Assembly (NCBI GenBank): GCA_002551355.1
Contig: NTHE01000011.1
Coordinates: 62,001 to 126,000, forward strand
Direction: 5' to 3'
Origin: Streptomyces sp. man185
GTDB taxonomy: Bacteria; Actinomycetota; Actinomycetes; Streptomycetales; Streptomycetaceae
DNA: 64,000 nt
Shown here: one piece after another, positions 27,214 to 36,362 of the stretch
Layout of the letters: each line of letters begins with the position of its first letter
Numbering within the stretch: the stretch's first letter is position 1
The notes under the pieces: generated by a model
The model's input: the letters and a program-made list of their open reading frames with translations, nothing else
Databases searched by the model: none
What the model was told of the DNA's origin: nothing
Position numbers and translations under genes: made by a program

Positions 27214-27693
27214 TCAGTTTCCGGCAGGGGGCAGCAGCGGCCCGCACTCCCACTGCTGGAAGATCAGCCGGGTGTCCACCCGGGCCACCTCCCGGCGCGA
27301 GGTGAACTCGTCCAGGACCAGCCGCTGCAGATCCGCCGCGTCGGCCACCGCCACCTGCACCAGATAGTCGTCGGGGCCGGTGAGATGGAACAGCGCGCGC
27401 GACTCCGGCAGCGACCTGATCCGGTCGACGAACGGCCCGATCAACTCCCGGCGGTGCGGCCTGACCTGCACCAGGAGCAGCGCCTGGAGACCCCGGCCGA
27501 GCTTCGCCGGATCGAGGCGCAACTGGTCCCCGAGGATCACCCCGCTGCGGCGCAGCCGGGCCACCCGGTCCAGACACGTCGAAGCGGCTACGCCCACCTC
27601 GGCCGCGAGCTCGCGGTACGTGGTCCGGGCGTCGTTCTGCAGCAGCCGCAGAATCTGCAGATCCACCGGATCGAGAGCGACAGAATCGGACAT
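27214..27693 (-). CDS. Lrp/AsnC family transcriptional regulator
   Basis: 159 aa. HTH DLQILRLLQNDARTTYRELAAEVGVAASTCLDRVARL with a Cys-containing recognition helix, followed by a RAM domain (FHLTGPDDYLVQVAVAD). It is divergent from the PLP Cys/Met-metabolism gene, the probable target. BkdR- or Mdl-type regulators are organised in the same way. The ATG has TACGTT 6 nt upstream, so it is probably leaderless. Confidence 0.9.
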   Translation of the reverse strand: MSDSVALDPVDLQILRLLQNDARTTYRELAAEVGVAASTCLDRVARLRRSGVILGDQLRLDPAKLGRGLQALLLVQVRPHRRELIGPFVDRIRSLPESRALFHLTGPDDYLVQVAVADAADLQRLVLDEFTSRREVARVDTRLIFQQWECGPLLPPAGN

Positions 27694-27699
27694 GTGGCG

Positions 27700-27705
27700 A
27701 ACGTA
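27700..27705 (-). promoter_or_regulatory. -10 element TACGTT, leaderless start of the second Lrp gene
   Basis: On the minus strand, TACGTT ends exactly 6 nt before ATG 27693. Confidence 0.5.
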
Positions 27706-27753
27706 GCACGGCCCTCGGTCACTACGAGCCGGTAACTGTTCAGAGTGACCGGC

Positions 27754-28968
27754 ATGGACAACGAAGTCTCGATGACGCCCCCTGCTCCCACCCCGTCCAG
27801 GGCTCTCGCCACCGAAGCCGTGCACGCCGGACGCGACGACCTCGCCTCCCTCGGCGTGCATGCCCCGCCGATCGACCTGTCCACCACCTACCCCTCCTAC
27901 GACTCGCGCGGGGAGGCGATGCGGATCGACGCCTTCGCCACCACCGGGGCCCGCCCCGAGGGGCCGCCCGTCTACGCCCGGCTGGACAACCCCACCACGG
28001 GCCGCTTCGAGACGGCGCTCGCCCGGCTGGAGGGGACCGACAGCGCGGTCGCCTTCGCCAGCGGGATGGCCGCGCTCACCGCTGTCCTGCTCGCCCGCGC
28101 GAGCCAGGGACTGCGCCACGTCGTCGCGGTCCGCCCGCTCTACGGCTGCAGCGACCATCTGCTCGGCGCCGGGCTGCTGGGCACCGAGGTGACCTGGACC
28201 GACCCGGCCGGCATCGCCGACGCCATCCGCCCGGACACCGGACTCGTGATGATCGAGACGCCGGCCAACCCGACCCTGGCCGAGATCGACATCCGGGCCG
28301 TCGCCCACGCCTGCGGAACCGTGCCGCTGCTGGTCGACAACACCTTCGCCACGCCCGTCCTGCAGCGCCCCGTCGAACACGGCGCACGCATCGTCCTGCA
28401 CAGCGCCACCAAGTACCTCGGCGGCCACGGGGATGTCATGGGCGGCGTCGTCGCCTGCGACGAGGAGTTCGCCGCCACCCTGCGCCAGGTGCGGTTCGCC
28501 ACCGGCGGAGTGCTGCACCCGCTGGCCGGCTATCTGCTGCTGCGCGGCCTGTCCACGCTTCCGGTACGCGTGCGGGCGGCCTCGACGAGCGCCGCCGAAC
28601 TCGTCCGCAGGCTCACCGCCGACCCGCGGATCGCCCGGGTGCACTACCCCCGGATCGGCGGCGCGATGATCTCCTTCGAGGTGTACGGGGACCCGCACCG
28701 GGTGATCTCCGGGGTGCGGCTCATCACGCCCGCCGTCAGCCTCGGCAGCGTGGACTCGCTGATCCAGCACCCGGCCTCGATCAGCCACCGCATCGTGGAG
28801 GAGGGAGACCGGCGGGCGTCCGGCGTCGGCGACCGGCTGCTGCGGATGTCGGTCGGCCTGGAGGACGTCGAGGACCTGTGGGCGGATCTGTGCCAGGCGC
28901 TCAGCGACGGGCCCGTTCCGTCGGCGCGGACGGCCGGGCGGCCCCTTCAGTCGTCAGCCGGGCGGTGA
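27754..28968 (+). CDS. Cys/Met-metabolism PLP enzyme (methionine gamma-lyase/cystathionine lyase family)
   Basis: 404 aa. The PLP lysine lies in LHSATKYLGGHGDVMGGV, with the family signature VYARLDNPTTGRFETALARLEG and AFASGMAALTA. The family performs gamma- or beta-elimination or replacement on Met, Cys or cystathionine. The active-site Cys of true methionine gamma-lyase cannot be confirmed. Starts ATG 27754, GTG 27745 and ATG 27772 are all in frame; 27754 is a compromise. The last 68 bp overlap the convergent GNAT gene. It is divergent from an Lrp regulator. Confidence 0.87.
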   Translation: MDNEVSMTPPAPTPSRALATEAVHAGRDDLASLGVHAPPIDLSTTYPSYDSRGEAMRIDAFATTGARPEGPPVYARLDNPTTGRFETALARLEGTDSAVAFASGMAALTAVLLARASQGLRHVVAVRPLYGCSDHLLGAGLLGTEVTWTDPAGIADAIRPDTGLVMIETPANPTLAEIDIRAVAHACGTVPLLVDNTFATPVLQRPVEHGARIVLHSATKYLGGHGDVMGGVVACDEEFAATLRQVRFATGGVLHPLAGYLLLRGLSTLPVRVRAASTSAAELVRRLTADPRIARVHYPRIGGAMISFEVYGDPHRVISGVRLITPAVSLGSVDSLIQHPASISHRIVEEGDRRASGVGDRLLRMSVGLEDVEDLWADLCQALSDGPVPSARTAGRPLQSSAGR

Positions 28969-30322
28969 TGACGAGCGTGCCCTCCTCGATCTGGTAGTCG
29001 AGGGGCAGCTCCAGTGCACGCATCGCCGCCACCATGCCCGTGTTGCGGGACTGCGTCACCGCGTACACGCTGTCGCAGCCCGCCTCCCCGGCCAGGACGA
29101 CCAGGCGGCGGAGCAGCTCGGAGCCGATGCCCCGGCGCTGCCAGTCGTCCTCGACGAGGAGGGCGACCTCGGTCTCGTCGCCGTCCCAGAGGAGGTGGCC
29201 CAGCGCCACCAGCTTCCCCGACGCCGTCTGCACCGCCAGGGTGCGGCCGAAGCGGGGGCTCAGCAGGTGGTCGAGGTAGCGGTCGGCGTCCGCGACGGGA
29301 CCGTGGTAGCGCAGGCCCAGGGTGTCCTGCGAGCAGCGGTCGTGCATGGCGCGGGCGGCGGCGAGATCGCCGCGGTCCGCACGGCGCACGGTGATCTCGT
29401 TGCCCTCGGGCAGCGTGAGGACGTCCTCGCTGCGCGGCACCCGCGGTCCGAGCCGGGCGTCGAGCTCGACCAGGGCACGGGCCCGCGCGAACTCGGTCGG
29501 CGTGAACGGCAGATACGGGCGCTCGACGGAGATCACGCCGCCGGACGGGTCCCGCAGCCGCATCACCGTCTCCTCCAGCACACCCTCGACCGGGGCGCTC
29601 TGACCGGTCGCGCGGCCCGTGACGGAGACGGCGGGCAGCGAGTGGATGGTGCACCGGCCGAGCAACTGGCGCAGAGCGAGCGGCAGCTCCGCCGCGTCGA
29701 GCGCCGTCCGGGTGGCCAGCGACAGCACCCGGGTCGGGGTGTCCACCAGATCGTGGGCGTCCGCCCGCTCGATCCAGGTGGAGGCGCCGCCCGCGGCCGA
29801 GATCTCCCGGGACAGCTCCTGCGCCTGCAGCGAGGCCGGGGCACGCAGCAGGAACTCGTCGACGGTCCCCTGCGTGAGCGGGTGCGTCTGGAGGGTGAGG
29901 ATGTCGACACGAAGTCCGGCGAGGGCCATGCACAGCGCGGCCAGACTGCCCGGGGCGTCGAGCACCGTCGTCCGCATCCGCCACAGCGTGGTCCCGGTCT
30001 CCTCGGCGCCGGCGACCGGACCCGCACCGCTGCTCCCGGCCGTGGCCGCCGCCGCGCCACCGGCCCTGTCCGGCGCGACGCCCGCTTCGTCGGACGGGGG
30101 AGCATGACTGTGGCGTCGGGCCCACCAGGTGTGGAACGCGGCCGTGGCCACCAGTGCCACCGCCGACGCCATGAGCAGGTAGGGCCCGTCCGGCTGGTGT
30201 CCGATCAGGTTGGCGATCGCGTCGGCCACGGCCACGGCGGTGAACAGGGCGGCCAGTTCGATCAGGTCCCGCCGCCAGTGGTGGGGGCGGCGGGCGCTCT
30301 TCGCGGAGGTCACATCAGTCAT
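28901..30322 (-). CDS. Membrane-anchored ACT-GNAT fusion protein
   Basis: 473 aa. Two hydrophobic segments (about 18-65; LIELAALFTAVAVADAIANL and LLMASAVALVATAAF) precede a disordered linker. Next comes an ACT-like domain (TTVLDAPGSLAALCMALAGLRVDILTLQTHP) and a C-terminal GNAT acetyltransferase (about 315-455; RADRGDLAAARAM, then WQRRGIGSELLRRLV with the acetyl-CoA pyrophosphate loop). An amino-acid-sensing domain joined to an acetyltransferase suggests allosteric protein or small-molecule acetylation. Substrate unknown. GAGG lies 5 nt upstream of ATG 30322. Confidence 0.8.
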   Translation of the reverse strand: MTDVTSAKSARRPHHWRRDLIELAALFTAVAVADAIANLIGHQPDGPYLLMASAVALVATAAFHTWWARRHSHAPPSDEAGVAPDRAGGAAAATAGSSGAGPVAGAEETGTTLWRMRTTVLDAPGSLAALCMALAGLRVDILTLQTHPLTQGTVDEFLLRAPASLQAQELSREISAAGGASTWIERADAHDLVDTPTRVLSLATRTALDAAELPLALRQLLGRCTIHSLPAVSVTGRATGQSAPVEGVLEETVMRLRDPSGGVISVERPYLPFTPTEFARARALVELDARLGPRVPRSEDVLTLPEGNEITVRRADRGDLAAARAMHDRCSQDTLGLRYHGPVADADRYLDHLLSPRFGRTLAVQTASGKLVALGHLLWDGDETEVALLVEDDWQRRGIGSELLRRLVVLAGEAGCDSVYAVTQSRNTGMVAAMRALELPLDYQIEEGTLVITARLTTEGAARPSAPTERARR

Positions 30323-30420
30323 ATCCTCACTGTGAACGAACGGTGTTGCCTGATCACGAACGCTTTGTGACTGATGGGTTACGTGTTGATCTGGTCGCCT
30401 ATCGTCGTTTTCGGCCACAT

Positions 30421-33171
30421 TCAGAGATCGGCCACCGCCTGATCCTTCCGGTCCGGAAAGGCGGCGTGCAGCCGGGCGGCCTGGCGGACCGTCTGGGAGG
30501 AGCCCTTGCGCCCCGCCGTCGCCGCGAGTCCCGCTATCGGCTCGATCCCGTCCGTACCGCAGCGCTCGGCGCACTCGGCCGCAACGGACAGCAGGTCCGA
30601 GAGCCCCCGGGGCGTCTTCTCGTACGCCAGGAGACCGGGCAGCATCGCCGCCAGCACGGTCAGCACCGTCCGGCACGCACCGGTGGCGGCCGCCGTGCCG
30701 AGCGCGTCGGCCGTACGGTTCACCTTCACCAGGTCGCGGTCGACCAGGATTGCCAGCTCCCGCCCGAGCGACGCGCCGTCCAGTCGGCCCCCCGCGGCCA
30801 GCACGAGCAGGGCGTCCACCGCCGCCGTCCGGTCCTCCGGGTGCCGTGCGCCGAGCCCGTAGGCCAGGGCGAGATGCGTCGCCCCGCCCACCTCGCCCGC
30901 GCTCTCGGCCAGCGCCGGCAGGAACCCGACGGCCCCCCGCTGCCCCCGGTCGGCGGCGAACATCAGGTCCGGCATCAGCCAGGCGGCCAGCGCCTCCGGG
31001 TCCTCGGGCAGGGTGGCCGTCCAGTGCGAGGACCGCTCGGGCCCCCAGTGATAGCACTGCCGGGCGTGGGGGAGCTGGGCCCGGCCCAGCCAGTGGAAGG
31101 CCTCCGGGAACTCGCGCTGGATCACCAGCCGCTCCCGGGTCGCCAGCAGCACCTGACGGGCCCCGGTCGTCGTCCGCTGCCACCAATTGCCCGCCGACGG
31201 ACGGGAGACGGCGGTCGCCGGATGCCTCAGCACCGGGGCCACCGGCTCGTCGGCCCGGAGCCAGGCGGCCAGTCGGTCGCCCTCGCCGGTGCCCAGCGCC
31301 TCGGCCGCCGCAGCGGCCTCCGCCCTCCCGGGGCCGCCGCCCCGGCGAACCCGCAGCAGCGCCTGGGCGAAGTCGGCGGGACCGGGAGGGACTCCCAGCT
31401 CACGGTAGGCCCGCAGCCGCTCCACCAGCTCGGCCGCCTCGATCGCCCCGGTGTGCCAGGTGGGCGTGGCCAGGAGGAACGGCGCCCGCCCGGCCGCTAT
31501 CGCCTCCGCCGCCTCCCACACCCGGTCGAGCAGCACGCCGTTCAGCGCGGCATGGGCACAGGCGTAGGCCCCCGTCACGGTCGTCTTCGACCGCCACTGG
31601 GCCCTGTCCCGGTCGGACACCCCGCCCAGCAAGGAGGCCACCACCACGGAGATCCCGTGCGAGGTCGACATGGACCGCGGATCGACCATGTGCGGAGACA
31701 GACCGCCCTCGATGACATACACGCCGGCCAGCGCTTCCCGCAGGGCCTTCGTCAGCTCCTCCCGGTCGGTCCGGGCCAGCCGGACGAGCCCGTCGAGCGT
31801 GCGCTCGAAGCCGGTGACCCCGGACGTGAGATGCGCGCTGCCCGACGAGAGGGCCCAGTGCTCCGAGGCAGGCGACTTCACCCGGGCGGCCACCTCCTCG
31901 ACCAGCTCCGCCACGGTCTCCGGTGCGGGATCATGGTGCCGCAGCACCGGCGCGGGCGGCAGGAACTCCTCGTACGTCTCCTGCGGCACCGCCTCCACGA
32001 GGCCGCCGAACAGGGCGGTGACCGTCTCCCGGTGCAGGGGACCCAACTGCGCGGCGGCGGAGGCCAGCCGCTCCCGGACCTCCGGTGCGGCGACGGCGGG
32101 GAGGTACCGGGCGACCAGCTTCAGGGCCCGCTCCTGGACGTCGATTGCTTCGTGGCCGAACGCCTCGGCGACCGACAAGAGCAGCTCGCCCGCCGTCGAG
32201 GGGTCCCGTCGCAGCGCCTTGCCCAGCAAGGTCAGCTGGGCCCGGACCAGCTTCTTCTCCTGGCGGAAGAGCACCGCACCCGACACCTCCGCCAGCCCCC
32301 GGGTGGACAACTCACCCCGTGCGTCGAGCCGCACGAGCACCTGCTGGGCGTGCGAGGCGACCGGCGCGATCCCGTCCCGCGCCATCACCGCCCAGTCACG
32401 CAGATGCCTGCGCTCCTCTTCCTCCGTCGCCCCCAGCCGCCGGAGAACGGCCAGGAAGAACCGCTGGTCCACGGACTTGCCGCCGCTCATCAGACGGGTC
32501 ACGCACCGCTCCACGAGATGCGGCCGGTCCAGCACCCCGTCCGCGGCCAGCGCGCCCAGCGCTCCGGGCCAGTGGTCCTGCGATCCCGGCACGTCGTGGA
32601 AGTCGATCTGCGGCGGCAGCTCCTCCATCTCGAACAGTCGGGACGCGAGCACCGCGGTGTGCGGATCGTCCCGCAGGATGTCGGTCAGCGGACGCCGGGT
32701 CCGGCCACGCCAGCGCGCCGTGCTGACCAGCTCCGCCCAGCCCATCACCAGGTTGTCCGTGACGGGGATCGGGACCCGGGCGATCCGCACCAGCTCGCCG
32801 ACGAAGGCGTACTCCGCGTCGGAGAGGGCCGAGCGCCCCGCGAAGCGGTGGGCGAGATCGCCGAGCCAGGCCGGATCGCGGTCCTTCAGCGAGGTGAGGA
32901 TCAACGGATACGGGGAGCGGGTCCAGTCGCGCAGATCACGGCCGCCGATCCAGGCAGCACACCCCGCCGCCCCGGTGTGACAGCCCGCGCCGGCGACCAG
33001 CAGCGCCTTGCGGATCCTGTCCCGCCGCTGCCAGTCCCAGCTCCGCACCTCCTTGCGCAGCTCCTTCAACTCGGCGAGCGCGGAACGGCGGCCGGGCCGG
33101 TCCAGGGCGAGCACCAACGGCGGCACATCGTGGTGACGCCCCGCCCGCACGGCGGCGAGCAGCGCGTTCAT
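30421..33171 (-). CDS. Large helical-repeat protein of unknown function (DUF6493-like)
   Basis: 916 aa, no cofactor or catalytic motif seen. The sequence is a long run of Leu/Ala-rich amphipathic helices resembling HEAT-type solenoids (LTLLGKALRRDPSTAGELLLSV, ALKLVARYLPAVAAPEVRERLASAA) with a conserved-looking N-terminus MNALLAAVRAG. The ATG overlaps the stop of the SWIM zinc-finger gene (ATGA), so the two proteins are co-translated and likely act together. It might serve as a scaffold for an AAA/MoxR machine, but no such gene is adjacent. Confidence 0.75.
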   Translation of the reverse strand: MNALLAAVRAGRHHDVPPLVLALDRPGRRSALAELKELRKEVRSWDWQRRDRIRKALLVAGAGCHTGAAGCAAWIGGRDLRDWTRSPYPLILTSLKDRDPAWLGDLAHRFAGRSALSDAEYAFVGELVRIARVPIPVTDNLVMGWAELVSTARWRGRTRRPLTDILRDDPHTAVLASRLFEMEELPPQIDFHDVPGSQDHWPGALGALAADGVLDRPHLVERCVTRLMSGGKSVDQRFFLAVLRRLGATEEEERRHLRDWAVMARDGIAPVASHAQQVLVRLDARGELSTRGLAEVSGAVLFRQEKKLVRAQLTLLGKALRRDPSTAGELLLSVAEAFGHEAIDVQERALKLVARYLPAVAAPEVRERLASAAAQLGPLHRETVTALFGGLVEAVPQETYEEFLPPAPVLRHHDPAPETVAELVEEVAARVKSPASEHWALSSGSAHLTSGVTGFERTLDGLVRLARTDREELTKALREALAGVYVIEGGLSPHMVDPRSMSTSHGISVVVASLLGGVSDRDRAQWRSKTTVTGAYACAHAALNGVLLDRVWEAAEAIAAGRAPFLLATPTWHTGAIEAAELVERLRAYRELGVPPGPADFAQALLRVRRGGGPGRAEAAAAAEALGTGEGDRLAAWLRADEPVAPVLRHPATAVSRPSAGNWWQRTTTGARQVLLATRERLVIQREFPEAFHWLGRAQLPHARQCYHWGPERSSHWTATLPEDPEALAAWLMPDLMFAADRGQRGAVGFLPALAESAGEVGGATHLALAYGLGARHPEDRTAAVDALLVLAAGGRLDGASLGRELAILVDRDLVKVNRTADALGTAAATGACRTVLTVLAAMLPGLLAYEKTPRGLSDLLSVAAECAERCGTDGIEPIAGLAATAGRKGSSQTVRQAARLHAAFPDRKDQAVADL

Positions 33172-34547
33172 CGCACGCCTCCGGCGACCGTCGCACCCCG
33201 GCGGACCATGCGCACGGCGAGCGCGTGTTTGCAGGGCCCACGCCGACCCCGGTAGTCCGCCCACCACTGACACGTACAGCTGAATGCGGAACCGCTCTCC
33301 CTCACTTGGTAGCGGCGGTCCCCGGACGCGACCGTCGCCAGCGAACCGTCGAGGGACACCGCGCCCTCACCGGCCAGCCTGCGGGCGGCCACGAGGCGCG
33401 GGTTGTGCCGCTCGGCGCGGTCCGCGTCGTACGGCAGCTCCCGGTGGAAGTACGCCGCGTCCGCCAGGTCGTAGCCGACGCGACCCGCCGTGCCGAGCCG
33501 GGTCAGCGCGGCCCGCACCCGCTCCACGCCCAGTCCCGACTGCTCGGCCAGCGACGCCGGTTCGATCCGGGGCTCCCAGGCGAGCAGCACCGACACCAGC
33601 TCGGCGTCGGCAGCCGCGTCGTCCGTGGCCAGCGCCTCCAGGACGCCTCCCTCTCCCGAGAACCCCCGCGAGGAGTCGGGGGAGAGCGTCAGCGTGAGCC
33701 GCATCCCGGGCAGCACCACCTCCCAGGCGCTCGCCGCCGGCGCGCCGTCGGCCACCGGCCCGTACACCCGCAGGGCCGTCGCCTCGCGCAACACCCGCTG
33801 CAACGCAACCAGCCGCTCGGGGCCCGGCAGGCACACCGCGCCCGGGACCGGCCGGGTCGTCGGGCGCAGGGACCCGCCCGACGCCACCACCCACCGGGCG
33901 CCGCGTGCGGCGTTCCCCGAGGACGGGGTGCGGGGCAGCGAACGCAGGAACGCCACCGCCTGCGCCGCCGTCAGCTCGGCCCGCAGATCGAATCCGGCCG
34001 AGGCGACCTGCGCCTCGGCGAAACCGCGCAGCCATCGGTCGGGCAGGGGAACCTTCTTCTCCACCACCGGGCCGTCGAGCGTGGTCACCGCCAGCTCCTC
34101 AGGCCCCACCCGCAGATGCAGCGGATCGTCCGCCGTGATCCGCGAAAGCGCCTCCCGCAGCGGAGCGTTCACGTCCACATTCGTCGTTCCGTGGCCGGTC
34201 TCCTGTCCGTCCAGCCCTTCCCGGAGCACATCGAGACGGGCGTACACCCCGCAGCAGCCGGAGAACGACTCGAAGCGCAACCGGTCCCCGTTCCCCGTCA
34301 CCACCGGATCCAGCGAGGCGGGCAGCGTGCGCTGGTAGTAGCGGGCGGCGGCCACGTCCGCGACCGCCAGCAGCCCGCGTGCCGCTATGCGCGGATCGGA
34401 GAGGAAACCCGAGAAGAACCGCGGGTGCGCCTCGGCTCCGCGCGGCGTGAGCCCTCCTGCGGTCTCCAGACCGAGGGAGGGCCCCACCTGCGAAGACTCC
34501 AGGGAGGACGGGCGTGCGTAGGCCAGGGCCTGAACGGATCGGGTCAT
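33168..34547 (-). CDS. SWIM zinc-finger protein
   Basis: 459 aa. The C-terminal CTCQWWADYRGRRGPCKHALAV is a complete SWIM motif (CxC-x(n)-CxH), which binds zinc and usually DNA or protein. The N-terminal 350 residues contain no recognised catalytic site. ATG 34547 has TACGCT 7 nt upstream and a run of T residues, consistent with a leaderless mRNA. Together with the overlapping 916-aa gene it forms a two-gene operon. Elsewhere in actinomycetes SWIM genes accompany MoxR/VWA operons; those partners are absent here. Confidence 0.85.
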   Translation of the reverse strand: MTRSVQALAYARPSSLESSQVGPSLGLETAGGLTPRGAEAHPRFFSGFLSDPRIAARGLLAVADVAAARYYQRTLPASLDPVVTGNGDRLRFESFSGCCGVYARLDVLREGLDGQETGHGTTNVDVNAPLREALSRITADDPLHLRVGPEELAVTTLDGPVVEKKVPLPDRWLRGFAEAQVASAGFDLRAELTAAQAVAFLRSLPRTPSSGNAARGARWVVASGGSLRPTTRPVPGAVCLPGPERLVALQRVLREATALRVYGPVADGAPAASAWEVVLPGMRLTLTLSPDSSRGFSGEGGVLEALATDDAAADAELVSVLLAWEPRIEPASLAEQSGLGVERVRAALTRLGTAGRVGYDLADAAYFHRELPYDADRAERHNPRLVAARRLAGEGAVSLDGSLATVASGDRRYQVRESGSAFSCTCQWWADYRGRRGPCKHALAVRMVRRGATVAGGVR

Positions 34548-34554
34548 GAAAAAA

Positions 34555-34560
34555 AGCGTA
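34555..34560 (-). promoter_or_regulatory. -10 element TACGCT, leaderless start of the SWIM operon
   Basis: TACGCT on the minus strand ends 7 nt before ATG 34547. Confidence 0.45.
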
Positions 34561-34617
34561 GGACCCACCACTGACAACGGCCCTCGCCGAAGCCGCCGTT
34601 CGCTCCGAGGCCGCCGT

Positions 34618-36210
34618 TCACTGACCGACGCGGCCCGGCCGGAGCACCTTGGTGAACAGCACCGACCCGCCCTCGGCCCGCAGACGTACCGTCAGCTCCG
34701 CACTGTCGCCGTCGATCTCCACCTCGCCGAAGTACTGGGGCGACTCCATCGGCGAGACGTTGGCCCGGTCCGGGGCCCGCACGAAGACCCGGTCGGGGCC
34801 GAAGGTGCCGTCCAGCGCGTTGGCCGGGAAGCCGCCCGCCGCCAGCGGGCCCGACACGAACTCCCAGAACGGGGCGAAGTCCTTGAACGCCGCCCGCTCC
34901 GGCGCGTAGTGCTGGGCCGAGGTGTAGTGGACGTCGGCCGTCAGCCACACGGTGCCGGTGATCCTGCGGTGCTTGACGAACCGGAGCAGTTCGGCGATCT
35001 GGAGCTCCCGCCCGAGCGGGGCCCCGGGGTCACCCTGGGCCACGGCCTCGAAGTCCGTCGCACCGTCCGGGACCACCAGGCCGAGCGGCATGTCGGCGGC
35101 GATCACCTTCCACTCCGCCCGGGAGGCGGCGAGCGAGCGTTTCAGCCACCGCAACTGCTCGGCGCCGAGAATGCCCGTCGTGTCGTCGGGCTGCCGGCCG
35201 GGGGAGTTGGCGTTGCGGTACGACCGCATGTCGAGCACGAATACGTCCAGCAGCGGACCGTGGTGCACGACCCGGTACATACGGGAACGGCGCCCGGAGC
35301 CGTGGGAGGGCGCGAGCGGGACGTACTCGTGGAAGGCACGCACGGAGCGCGCCGCGAGGATGTCCACGTTCTTCTCGGTGTAGCGGGCGTCGTCCAGGAT
35401 CTGGCCGGGATACCAGTTGTTACGCACCTCGTGGTCGTCCCACTGCACGACGGAGGGCACCTGGGCGTTGAAGCGGCGGGCGTTGCGGTCGAGCAGGTTG
35501 TAGCGGAAGTTCCCCCGGTACTCGTCCAGTGTCTCGGCGACCTTCGCCTTCTCGTCGGTCATGACATTGCGCCAGACCCGGCCGTCCGGCAGCGTCACGC
35601 TCGCCTCCAGCGGGCCGTCCGCGTAGATGCTGTCCCCGCTGCACAGGAAGAAGTCCGGGTCCAGGCGGCGCATCTCCTCGTACACCCGGTAGCCGCCGAT
35701 GTCCGGGTTGATGCCCCAGCCCTGCCCCGCGATATCGCCCGACCACAGGAACCGCACCCCGGACCGGCGCCGGGCCGGAGCGGTACGGAACGTCCCGTAC
35801 ACCGGTTTTCCGGTACGGCGCGGATCGGCCGGGTCGGCGAGCGTCACGCGGTAGTGCACCTGCTCGCCCGCCGGCAGCCCGTACAGCGGCACGGTCCCCG
35901 TGAAGTCCGTCCCGGGGCCGATCGACGGCCCGCGCCACCTGCGCACCCGCCGGAACGACTCGGTCGCCGAGGTCTCCACCAGCATCCGGGCCGGCCGGTC
36001 CGAGCGCACCCACAGCAGCGCCGACGATGCGGTGACGCTGCCCACCTGCACACCCCAGGACGCTTCGGGCCGCCCCGCCAGGTGCAGCGCGGGCGCGGCC
36101 GAAGCGGTCGCGGGTGAGAGGGCGACCGCCGCCGGGGCGATCAGCGAACCGCGGAGCACGGCACGGCGGCCGGGCGAGGGGACAAGAGGACGGTGCGGGC
36201 GGTGGGACAT
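34618..36210 (-). CDS. Secreted alkaline phosphatase D (PhoD)
   Basis: 530 aa. The N-terminal region SPGRRAVLRGSLIAPAAVALSP looks like a twin-arginine signal peptide, followed by the PhoD N-domain and the metallophosphatase core: FLWSGDIAGQG, FFLCSGDSIYADG, QWDDHEVRNNW and WLTADVHYTSAQHY. PhoD is a Ca/Fe-dependent phosphodiesterase/phosphomonoesterase that liberates phosphate, usually under PhoP control. ATG 36210 follows GGAGGC. No pho box was identified. Confidence 0.92.
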   Translation of the reverse strand: MSHRPHRPLVPSPGRRAVLRGSLIAPAAVALSPATASAAPALHLAGRPEASWGVQVGSVTASSALLWVRSDRPARMLVETSATESFRRVRRWRGPSIGPGTDFTGTVPLYGLPAGEQVHYRVTLADPADPRRTGKPVYGTFRTAPARRRSGVRFLWSGDIAGQGWGINPDIGGYRVYEEMRRLDPDFFLCSGDSIYADGPLEASVTLPDGRVWRNVMTDEKAKVAETLDEYRGNFRYNLLDRNARRFNAQVPSVVQWDDHEVRNNWYPGQILDDARYTEKNVDILAARSVRAFHEYVPLAPSHGSGRRSRMYRVVHHGPLLDVFVLDMRSYRNANSPGRQPDDTTGILGAEQLRWLKRSLAASRAEWKVIAADMPLGLVVPDGATDFEAVAQGDPGAPLGRELQIAELLRFVKHRRITGTVWLTADVHYTSAQHYAPERAAFKDFAPFWEFVSGPLAAGGFPANALDGTFGPDRVFVRAPDRANVSPMESPQYFGEVEIDGDSAELTVRLRAEGGSVLFTKVLRPGRVGQ

Positions 36211-36362
36211 CGAAGCGCCTCCGGAGAAGGTCGGTGGGCGGTGCGCCGTTCGCGAGAAGATCACGGACCGGCGCCGGTCTCCGCCCATGCCTAGTGCGTT
36301 GCGGCGGCCGGAGCCCCAACCCCGGGTGAACGGTGGCCGTCGCCCGGGCCGGTCTCACCCGG

